Shown here piece after piece: positions 15,905-24,000 of a stretch of DNA of 32,997 nt. Within the stretch, counting starts at the first letter, position 1. Every line of letters begins with the position of its first letter. The stretch lies in contig CAJMOW010000008.1 of assembly GCA_905215145.1 (NCBI GenBank), positions 1-32,997 of the forward strand, written 5' to 3'. This DNA comes from an uncultured bacterium. Lineage in GTDB: Bacteria > Bacillota_I > Bacilli_A > RF39 > UBA660. The translations under genes and the position numbers were made by a program. The notes under the pieces are model-generated. The model searched no databases and was not told where the DNA came from. It saw nothing but the letters and a program-made list of their open reading frames with translations.

Positions 15905-16221
15905 ATGGCAGATATTAATTTGTTAAAGAAACTTGTTGATGATGATTCTAACAAAGATGAATTGGCATTTAAGGTAAATAAAGATAATTATGTCAGTATT
16001 CAGACGGATATGATTATTCTATTTATGGTTCTGATTATAGGGTATTAGATGGTGGTATATATGATGATCCAGATGTATCTATTTTTGAAGCACTTAATAA
16101 TGTGTGTGAAGATTATTTTAAAAAGGATAGTATCTATGAAGTTACTGATTATGATGAGCTTGTAGAGAAGTCCAATGATGCTGAAATAGAATATGTTAAT
16201 AAACATAGAATGACCAGATAA
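15905..16221 (+). pseudogene. Frameshifted small acidic protein gene
   Basis: An ATG with AGGAGG upstream opens 47 codons (MADINLLKKLVDDDSNKDEL ...), ending at TAG 16046-16048. From about 16003 the frame one base back reads DGYDYSIYGSDYRVLDGG, continues acidic to VNKHRMTR, and ends at TAA 16219-16221. Joining the two gives about 105 residues of consistent composition. One base is missing near 16001-16006 (CAGACGGATA). The next gene starts 15 bp later. Product family unknown. Confidence 0.6.
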
Positions 16222-16236
16222 TGTGAGGATATTATT

Positions 16237-17421
16237 ATGCAAAAAAATAAACCTAGTATTCAGATTACTTTATTTGATTATTTTAAAGATGTAGAGCAAT
16301 TTACATTAGCAGAAGCAACAGAATGTGTTAAAGCTGCTAAAGCAGAAATTAACGCTCCTGTTAAAGAGCCTAGTATTCGTGCCAGGATTTATGAGGGAAT
16401 TGATAAAGGTTTATTTCAAAGGGTATCTAAAGGTGTATATACCGTTAAAAAAGAAGATAGTACGTGCCTTTTAATTAATGGAGATGGCAGGAATCTTAGC
16501 TGGATTGAAGATGATTCTATTGATTGCCTTATAACAGATCATCCTTATGATTTACATAGTTCTTTGAAAGGTGGTAATCGTGATTTTGCTAATTATGATT
16601 GCTTTAAGTATGAGCAGAGTGATTTTAATGAAAAAGCAAGAGTAATGAAATCAGGCTGTTTTGTTGTTGAATTCTTTCCTGAAGAAAATTCGGAAAATTA
16701 TAAGTATATATATGATTGTAAAGTGATGGCTGAAAAAGCTGGATTGAATTATTATTCAACTGTTAACTGGAAGAAAGGTAATTTTGTTGCAAATACAGGA
16801 AGGAAAGCTAAGAATACAGAGCAGATTGTATTTTTTACAAAAGGTAAGCCTAGAGCATTAAAAATAGATGCTAAAAAGGAAAAGGCTTTTTTTGCTTCAC
16901 ATACATTAATATCATTGGACGAATGTGATTTTAAAGTATATGTAGCTAATGATGTGTATGAGAGTATTAACAAAGTTATTATTGATTTAGATATAGATTA
17001 TAAATCCAATGATTTAGCTTTTTTATCAGATTCTTATGGTTATGATTATTTAGAAAAATTATCTGAAAAGCAATATATATTATTGTATTTAGATACTTTT
17101 GAGATTTCATACGTTAATGCGGATAAGGATATTCATTTTTATATGTCGGGTACAAATGGTATGTTACCTACAGAATTTGATGTTGAGCCAGTAAGTAAAA
17201 ATGATAAAATTCACCAGGCTGAAAAACCTACAGAGCTTATTGAACAGATTATAGGTTATATTACTTTACCGGAAGAACATAATAAGGTTTTAGATCAGTT
17301 TTCTGGAAGTGGAGCAGTAGGCGAAGCAGCATTAAATACTCATAATGATGCAATTTTGATTGAAAAAAATTCTGATACGTTTGAAAAGATGGAAAATAGG
17401 TTACGTCGAAAAAGTAGATGA
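16237..17421 (+). CDS. Beta-class DNA (N4/N6) methyltransferase
   Basis: 394 residues, S-adenosylmethionine-dependent DNA modification enzyme. An N-terminal winged-helix-like segment (about 1-75) precedes INGDGRNL and CLITDHPYDLH (about 96-106), the position of catalytic motif IV. A middle recognition region follows (about 190-315). Motif I is near the C-terminus, KVLDQFSGSGAVGEAA at about 349-364. The order IV, target recognition, I is that of the beta class. Motif IV reads DHPY where DPPY or NPPY is usual. QAEKPTELIEQII is the typical motif X region. No restriction gene is adjacent, so it is probably a protective orphan methylase of the element. SD GTGAGGA. Confidence 0.85.
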   Translation: MQKNKPSIQITLFDYFKDVEQFTLAEATECVKAAKAEINAPVKEPSIRARIYEGIDKGLFQRVSKGVYTVKKEDSTCLLINGDGRNLSWIEDDSIDCLITDHPYDLHSSLKGGNRDFANYDCFKYEQSDFNEKARVMKSGCFVVEFFPEENSENYKYIYDCKVMAEKAGLNYYSTVNWKKGNFVANTGRKAKNTEQIVFFTKGKPRALKIDAKKEKAFFASHTLISLDECDFKVYVANDVYESINKVIIDLDIDYKSNDLAFLSDSYGYDYLEKLSEKQYILLYLDTFEISYVNADKDIHFYMSGTNGMLPTEFDVEPVSKNDKIHQAEKPTELIEQIIGYITLPEEHNKVLDQFSGSGAVGEAALNTHNDAILIEKNSDTFEKMENRLRRKSR

Positions 17422-17458
17422 AATATATATACCAAATGATGATAAGAGTGTGATTAGT

Positions 17459-17974
17459 ATGATTAATAGTAAAAAAATAATGTATAGTGCGGGTAAAAAT
17501 GATGAATGTTTAACTTTAGAATATGCAGTTAAACCTATTTTAGAATATATACCTGCTAATGCGGTGGTTTGGTGTCCATTCGATAAGGAAAATAGTGAAT
17601 TTGTGAAGTTAATTAAAGAACAGGGACATAAAGTTATTGTTTCTCACATTGATTATGGACAGGATTTTTATGATTATGAACCAGATGAACATTGGGATTG
17701 TATTATAAGTAATCCGCCATTTACCAACAAAAGAAAAATATTTGAGAGAGCTTTAAGTTTTGAAAAACCTTTTGCGTTGATTATGTCAAACACTTGGTTG
17801 AATGATTCTGCACCTAAATTATTATTTATGGAGAAAGATTTGCAGTTACTTATGTTTGATAAGCGTATGATGTTTAGTAATAATGGAGTAATACTCGACA
17901 AGATAACTTTTAGCTGCAGTTATTTTTGCTGGAATTTTCTTCCTAAGCAAATTGTTATGAAAAAACTTTTTTGA
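17459..17974 (+). CDS. Methyltransferase-like protein with NPPF motif
   Basis: 171 residues from ATG 17459; the open frame extends further upstream over the end of the previous gene (to 17360) with some protein-like sequence, so the start is uncertain. AVVWCPFDKENSEFVKLIKE occupies the place of the cofactor-binding motif I. VIVSHIDYG is motif-II-like, and WDCIISNPPFTNKR has NPPF, the motif IV of N6-adenine methyltransferases. The rest (MSNTWLN, LMFDKRMMF) matches small phage and element proteins of this type. Motif I lacks the glycine-rich FxGxG, so catalysis is not assured. It overlaps or abuts the beta-class methylase, suggesting joint function. Confidence 0.65.
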   Translation: MINSKKIMYSAGKNDECLTLEYAVKPILEYIPANAVVWCPFDKENSEFVKLIKEQGHKVIVSHIDYGQDFYDYEPDEHWDCIISNPPFTNKRKIFERALSFEKPFALIMSNTWLNDSAPKLLFMEKDLQLLMFDKRMMFSNNGVILDKITFSCSYFCWNFLPKQIVMKKLF

Positions 17975-17997
17975 TTGTTTATTGTGGGAGGTGTTAT

Positions 17998-19143
17998 ATG
18001 GTTACTTTAGTGTTTGAGTATTCGAAACCTAAAGAATTTAATGGCTTTGTTACTAATATGGATCAAGTTTCATTTATGGATTTAGATGAATTTAATAAGT
18101 ATTTAAAAGGTGAAGCAGCTTATAATTTTATTGATGATTCTGTTAAAAGAAATGATGATGAAAAATTATTATATGCTTTTGAAGATGATAAGATTGTTTG
18201 GGTTAATAATACAGATATTAATAAAAATGAGGGTATCAAGTATGCAATTCTTCAATTAGCTGAGGGGGAACAAACAAGATATAAAAGAAATATAAGCCTT
18301 GATTTTTTGAAATCCTTGTATGATTCACCTAGTTGTAATGATTATGAGTTTGTTTATTTTGGTAGCATAAGATACAAGGAAAATAGTGAGCTTGTTTTAG
18401 AAAATATTTATAGAGAGTTTAATTCTGATAAATTAAGACCAGGTGATTATTATGGTACTTCTCTTAGTATGTCTGATGTAATTCTTATTGAAAATAAAAA
18501 TAAAATTCAAGCATATTATTGTGATCGGTTTGGCTTTACTCTTTTAGATGATTCTTTTGTTACTGAACAATTAAAAGAAAAATTCGCTTGCAACCTTGAT
18601 ATAAAAAAAGAATATATGTTGCTTGGCAATTTTGATAATTTTATACCTATAACGATTGATTCATCTATTAATTTAAGGAATAGATATGGTTATTTGGATG
18701 ATAATTATGGTGATGTATTTTCGTTAGCTGATGAACGTTCAAAATTATATTCGAATGCAACTGATGCATTGAATGTTGAGTTTTTAGAAATCAGCAAAGA
18801 AATAGTGAATTTTGTTAATGATGGATATATAGATATGGCATCTTCTATTCGTAATATAAATTCAAATAATGATTCTGTTGATATAAGCGTAATTGGTAAG
18901 AGTACATTTTTAAATTGTCTTGTTAATGTAGTTACTGATAATAATGTAAAAGAACATTTTACATTAGATGTGGAGTTTCCTGATGGATTTTTTTATATTG
19001 GAACTGATAAACTTGTTAAACAATTTAATAAGTATTCTTCAAAAATTGTTAGCTCTATTGGTATTAATTCTAATTTTAAGTTTAAAGCTGAGCCTGCATT
19101 TAATGATCCGTTTATTAGAAAAGCTGGAAAGGGTGGTATTTAA
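17998..19143 (+). CDS. YodL-domain protein of a mobile element
   Basis: 381 residues. ATG 17998 is selected because GGGAGGTG precedes it at proper spacing; an earlier in-frame ATG (17971) overlaps the upstream stop and lacks an SD. Residues about 1-35 (LVFEYSKPKEFNGFVTNMDQ) form a short N-terminal element. Residues about 110-185 match the YodL domain layout: an IYREFN segment, then GTSLSMSDVILIE, then IQAYYCDRFGFTLL. The C-terminal 190 residues are unrecognised. YodL domains recur in Tn1549-type elements next to the giant methylase-helicase; their biochemical role is unknown. Confidence 0.7.
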   Translation: MVTLVFEYSKPKEFNGFVTNMDQVSFMDLDEFNKYLKGEAAYNFIDDSVKRNDDEKLLYAFEDDKIVWVNNTDINKNEGIKYAILQLAEGEQTRYKRNISLDFLKSLYDSPSCNDYEFVYFGSIRYKENSELVLENIYREFNSDKLRPGDYYGTSLSMSDVILIENKNKIQAYYCDRFGFTLLDDSFVTEQLKEKFACNLDIKKEYMLLGNFDNFIPITIDSSINLRNRYGYLDDNYGDVFSLADERSKLYSNATDALNVEFLEISKEIVNFVNDGYIDMASSIRNINSNNDSVDISVIGKSTFLNCLVNVVTDNNVKEHFTLDVEFPDGFFYIGTDKLVKQFNKYSSKIVSSIGINSNFKFKAEPAFNDPFIRKAGKGGI

Positions 19144-19146
19144 TAT

Positions 19147-19587
19147 ATGTATTTTGAAGTTGGTTATGTTAATAATTGTGTTTGTCAAGCAAATATTTAT
19201 GTTGCAGAAGCCTATTTTAAGGAAACTCGTAACGTTGATGAATTTATAGGCATAAGTAAGTTGAATAATAAAATTAAACCAGAGCAACCTGTGATTGAGG
19301 TTCCGGCAGATTATGAACCATTATTTTCTGTTGCGGTAACTGAAACATTGCGTAGGGATGTGACTGTTAGAGCTAAAAGTAAGGAAGAAGCCTATGCTCA
19401 GGTGGAACGATTATATAGTAATGAAAATATAGTTTTGGATGCTGATGATTTGGTAGAAAGTAATATTAATGTCTATGATTATTCACAAATTGATTATAAG
19501 GAAATGAGTGAAGATTATAAAAATAGTGAAAATTCTATTACGGATGATTACAAAGATATGAATATTCATAGAGGAAAAACACGGTGA
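19147..19587 (+). CDS. DpnD/PcfM-like domain protein
   Basis: 146 residues, 3 bp after the YodL gene. The N-terminal 55 residues contain a few Cys (NNCVCQANIYVAEAYFKE). The central domain FSVAVTETLRRDVTVRAKSK, then AYAQVERLYSNENIVLDADD, matches the DpnD/PcfM pattern (VTETL, then a helix, then IVLDADD). The acidic tail is unordered. DpnD/PcfM members occur beside restriction systems and in conjugative plasmids with unknown activity. The start overlaps the upstream gene's end context with only a weak SD, so translation is probably coupled. Confidence 0.7.
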   Translation: MYFEVGYVNNCVCQANIYVAEAYFKETRNVDEFIGISKLNNKIKPEQPVIEVPADYEPLFSVAVTETLRRDVTVRAKSKEEAYAQVERLYSNENIVLDADDLVESNINVYDYSQIDYKEMSEDYKNSENSITDDYKDMNIHRGKTR

Positions 19588-19604
19588 TTTTTTATAAATT
19601 AAGT

Positions 19605-19642
19605 AAAGAGATGTGTGTCATTATGACACATATCTCTTTTTT
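19605..19642 (+). terminator. Rho-independent terminator
   Basis: AAAGAGATGTGTGTCA (19605-19620) pairs with TGACACATATCTCTTT (19624-19639), 16 bp with one G-U pair and a 3-nt loop, followed by T6. It ends the methylase-YodL-DpnD unit. Part of its stem recurs at 31036-31056. Confidence 0.85.
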
Positions 19643-19779
19643 GCAATTATGCCAAAATATACTTGAAAATTCATTAAAATTACTTCACTTATCGAAAGAA
19701 ATTTGTCGATTGAAATTTTACAATAATACTGTAGGTAGTCGCACCTATATATCACGATTATATTTTAGGAGGTATTTTT

Positions 19780-20943
19780 ATGCGTTATGATATTCAGATT
19801 GCAAAAGTAAAAGATGAAAATTCTAATTTGCTGGGTTATGCTGATGTAACATTGGGTGGTTCATTTGTGATTAGAGGTATTAAAATCATGAATGGTTCCT
19901 ATGGACCATTTGTGTCAATGCCAAATTATAAATCAAGCAAAACAGACGAAGATGGAAGAGCTGTGTATAAGGATATATGTTATGCAACTAACGGAGATTT
20001 TGAAAATGAGCTTGTTTCTAATATTCATTCTGCTTATTCGGGTAAGCATTCACCTGAAATTTCAAAGATCACATGTACATGTTTAGAAGATAAGGGTAAT
20101 CTTAAAGCTATTGCAGATGTAGCATTTAATGATTCTTTTGTCGTTAAGGGTGTAAAAGTTATGGAAGGCAGTGATGGAGTATTTGTATCAATGCCTAATT
20201 ACAAAGTTTCAAGAGATGGTAATGATGAATTTCGTGATGTGTGTAATCCTGTTACAAAAGATTTTTACGAACAATTCACTAATAAAGTTCTTGAAAGTTA
20301 TGAAGCAGCAAAGTCCGGTGAAAATACAAGGACATTTGAAGTAAGTTCAAACTTACCTCGTTACAATATTTCTGTACATAAGATGAAAGATAGCGATTCT
20401 AATGTATTAGCTTATGCTGATTTGTCCATTGGTGGTTCATTTGTTGTCAAAGGGATTAAGATTATGGATGGTTCTAATGGAGCATTTGTATCAATGCCAA
20501 ATTATAAGACGAATAAATTAGACGAAAACGGTGGTGCTATATACCAGGATGTTTGCTTTCCTATCACTAAAGAAGCAAGAGAGAAAATCTTTAGTGATAT
20601 TATTTCCGCTTATGATGGTTCAAAGAAACCTCAGATTACGGATGTAAGGTGTACTTGCTTAGAGGATAAAGATAATCTTAAAGCTATTGCAAGTGTCACG
20701 TTTGATAAGAGCTTTACTGTTGAAGGCATAAAGGTTATGGAAGGCAGCAATGGCACTTTTATATCAATGCCTAACTATAAGGTTTCAAAAGATAGTAAAG
20801 ATGAATTTCGTGATATTTGTTTTCCTGTTACATCAGAATTTCGTGATGAATTTAATAATGCAGTTATGAATAAGTATAATGAAGTTCGTGATAAGTCAAT
20901 TAATGCTGAACCAATTCATAGAGCAGCAGGTAAAAGCAGATAA
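19780..20943 (+). CDS. Protein of four tandem SpoVG domains
   Basis: 387 residues, SD AGGAGG. SpoVG is a small nucleic-acid-binding regulator, normally about 85-100 residues with one domain. Here the core pattern (strand, then GGSFVIRGIKIMNGSYGPFV with SMPNYK, then a DVC/DIC segment and a C-terminal helix) occurs four times, at about 1-88, 90-185, 195-285 and 287-380. Repeats 1 and 3 are closely alike, as are 2 and 4 (CTCLEDKGNLKAIADVAF versus CTCLEDKDNLKAIASVTF), so a two-domain ancestor was duplicated. The gene stands between two strong hairpins and is a separate transcription unit. A multivalent RNA or DNA binder is the likely role (inference). Confidence 0.9.
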   Translation: MRYDIQIAKVKDENSNLLGYADVTLGGSFVIRGIKIMNGSYGPFVSMPNYKSSKTDEDGRAVYKDICYATNGDFENELVSNIHSAYSGKHSPEISKITCTCLEDKGNLKAIADVAFNDSFVVKGVKVMEGSDGVFVSMPNYKVSRDGNDEFRDVCNPVTKDFYEQFTNKVLESYEAAKSGENTRTFEVSSNLPRYNISVHKMKDSDSNVLAYADLSIGGSFVVKGIKIMDGSNGAFVSMPNYKTNKLDENGGAIYQDVCFPITKEAREKIFSDIISAYDGSKKPQITDVRCTCLEDKDNLKAIASVTFDKSFTVEGIKVMEGSNGTFISMPNYKVSKDSKDEFRDICFPVTSEFRDEFNNAVMNKYNEVRDKSINAEPIHRAAGKSR

Positions 20944-20972
20944 GATGTTAATTTATGTTTAACATGAGTTTA

Positions 20973-21013
20973 CAAAATAACGGATTGTGAATTATATACA
21001 ATCCGTTATTTTG
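20973..21013 (+). terminator. 16-bp perfect stem-loop, probable bidirectional terminator
   Basis: CAAAATAACGGATTGT (20973-20988) and its exact reverse complement (20998-21013) flank a 9-nt loop. The A/T-rich ends give a T4 tail on either strand. It lies between the SpoVG-array gene and the giant gene, 15 bp before the latter's SD, so it could also attenuate the giant gene. Confidence 0.7.
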
Positions 21014-21042
21014 CTAATATGACGTTGAAGGAGAGACTTTTT

Positions 21043-24000
21043 ATGATTGATAAACAAAAAAACTATCTTGAAACTATTAATAAAATTGTAAGTGGTAATT
21101 TTAATGATTATTTGAAATTTCTTAAATTTGCAAGCAGTGGTAATATCTATAATTATGATTTTCCTGATCAGATTCGTATTTTTCAAAAAAAACCAGAAGC
21201 AAAATTAGTTGTGCCATATGAAATATGGCGTTCTGTTGGTAGATCCCCTAAGTTTAAGACTGGTATACATATAGATTTGAGTGATGATTTTGTAGGTGAA
21301 TTATATAAGAATATTGATAGTAAGTTTAATGGGTGTGTTTTTGCATATGAAGATACGGTAGGTAATTCATTTGATTATAAAATTAATGATACATTGAGTA
21401 GTGAAGAACTTGATTATGTTACAAAAAAATTTAATGAAGGAATGGATTCTTATAAAGATTTTTATTTTTCCATTAATTTCTTGACACGAACAAGTGTTCG
21501 GGATATAATTTTACCAGGTACTAATAGTGAAAAATATGAATTTATTTGTGAAGCTACTTTATATTCTATTTATAATAAATTTAATCTGCAATATACATTT
21601 TCTCAAGAAAGTATAGAAGTTTATAATAGTCTATCTGTGGATGAAAGAAGAGATTTATTAGAGTTTTCACAATCAAATATTCAAAAAATATCACGTAAAT
21701 CTATTAAGTATATTAATTATTATGTTAATGAATTTAGAAAGGGAGGAATAGAACATGAGCGAATTAACACCACTTCAATACAAAATTCTACAGATGAAAG
21801 AAGAGCAGGCAATGAGATTTCTGATGCCAGACGAGGAAGTAATCGAGCCAATGACAGAGATGGATATTATACGCAAGACGGGCCCAATGGGAGCAGAAGT
21901 TCTCGACTTTCTGAAGGAAACAATTCCAACACTTTACAAGACATGGTTGAGCATAGGGAAGATGTATCCGTTCGTTCAGAAAAGAGTTCAAGAAGCGAAG
22001 AAATTGAGAATGACAATAGAGAATCAGCAGAACCAGGAATTCTTCAAGAAGAATCCAAAAGCAGAATGGAAGGAACAGTATCAGGCAAGAGAGAGAGCCA
22101 GACAGATAGCGATGGAAACAGTGAGATCAGAAGTACTGTTCAGACCAGTAACGATGATGGGCAATTAAGTTTTAATTTTAGTGGTAATGAAGATAGTGTA
22201 ATAGATGAAATTAATAATGAGTTAGAAAATTCATTTGATGCAAATATCAATAATAATTATACCTATATTCAGCCTAAAATTGAGAAAGTACCGGAAGAAT
22301 ATTTAACGGATATTTTACTTAGAGGTTCTGGTTTTGTTGGTGGAAAGCAGAGGATATTTGATTTTTATAATAAAAAGCAAATGTCTAAAACAGAGAGAGT
22401 TGCTGCTATAAAGAAAGAATATGGTTTAGGTGGCGTTGGTATTCCTTTAGATGGCTATGGATGGCATGGTTATGATTCTTTTAGAAATGGACTTACTGTT
22501 AAATGGAGAGATTCTGAAGGCGAAAAGGAAGGTCATGTATCTTGGAATGTTGTTGAAGATAACATAAGAAATCTTATAATGACAGGTAAATATCATCTTC
22601 CTTTTTATTTTGAAGTTAATGCTGACATTACTGGTATTGATAATGTCGAAGCTAATCGGTTGCTTGTTCATGCAGCTGACAGAATATCTGTACGTATATT
22701 ATTACTTGATGTTTTGAATGATGATACATTACTTACAGCAGAAAAGGTTAATGGGTTATTATCTCTTGATAAATGGTTATTCACTGATTATGATAAACCT
22801 TTGATTAAAACTACAGTTGATCTTGAAAATAATTTAATAAATCTTTCTTATCCTGCTCCTTTAGCTTCAATTGGCAGTTATGAATTATCATTTGATGATA
22901 TGCTTTCAGGAATTAATAATATATTAAATTCTGATAAGTATATGACCATTATTGAAAATACAAAAAGTAATTCATCTAAAACTGTTTCAGATAATTCAGG
23001 AACCTTAGAAGATTCAATTAAGATTCTCTGTGTTGATTCTGATGTATTTGATAGTTATAGAACGATTATCAAGGACTTATTATCAAAATATAATATTAGT
23101 GATGAAAATAAGATTAATTATATTAAAGAAATCACTTCAGATAAAACCGCATTTGGGGTGAATAAATATGGACTTGTAGAATTTAAGTTTTTGTCTGATT
23201 CTATTAATGTTAATTATAAAGATAGTAGTTATAACAGACTAAATGCTTCATTAAAATATGATGATTTAATTGCTTCATTTCCTGCTTTTTTTAATGCAGA
23301 TGGATTCCTTGATATTGATAGTTCTGTTTTAGACCAGGCTAATAATATATCAGGTGATTTAGAGCAAGTTAAGGAGTATCTTGATTATTTAAAATCTATT
23401 AATTATATAAATGATGAAGATATTATAGACAGCATTAAAGTTGGTGATGGCATTGAAATCGAAAATACTATTTTTAATGTTACAGAAATAACTGATAGTG
23501 ACATCAAGATGATGGATGTATCACTTCTTTATCCTATAACACGTGTTGAATCTAAAGAAAACATTAAGTGGATGCTTGATACTGGAAATGCTTCTCTTAT
23601 AATTGATGGTGATGTTAAAAATATTGTTGATGAAGATATTTCAGTTACTGAAAAAACTGTTTCTGAACAGGAGACAGTTAAAGAAAAAGGAGAAGCAGTT
23701 ACCTTTTCGTATGGGGATGATTGGAAACCGAACATAGGTAGTGATAATGAAAGATATAATAAGAATATTGAAGCTATTAAAATACTTAAGAGTGTTGAGA
23801 GTGAGAATAGGTATGCAACTGCTAATGAACAGCAAATATTAAGTATGTATGTTGGCTGGGGTGGTTTATCTAATTGCTTTGATATTGATAAAAATCTGGA
23901 AAAATATAATGAGCTATCTGAATTGTTAACCGAAGAAGAATTTAAGTCTGCTAGAGCAAGTACAACAGATGCTTTTTATACTCCAAAAGAAGTAATAGAT

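Noticed and set aside
17360..17458. Longer N-terminus for the NPPF protein, starting inside the methylase gene
   Set aside because: The frame is open, but no SD is visible and the first residues match the shifted end of the methylase; left as start uncertainty.
19643..19779. Promoter of the SpoVG-array gene
   Set aside because: A promoter must exist here because a strong terminator lies upstream, but no -35/-10 pair with acceptable spacing could be picked with confidence.
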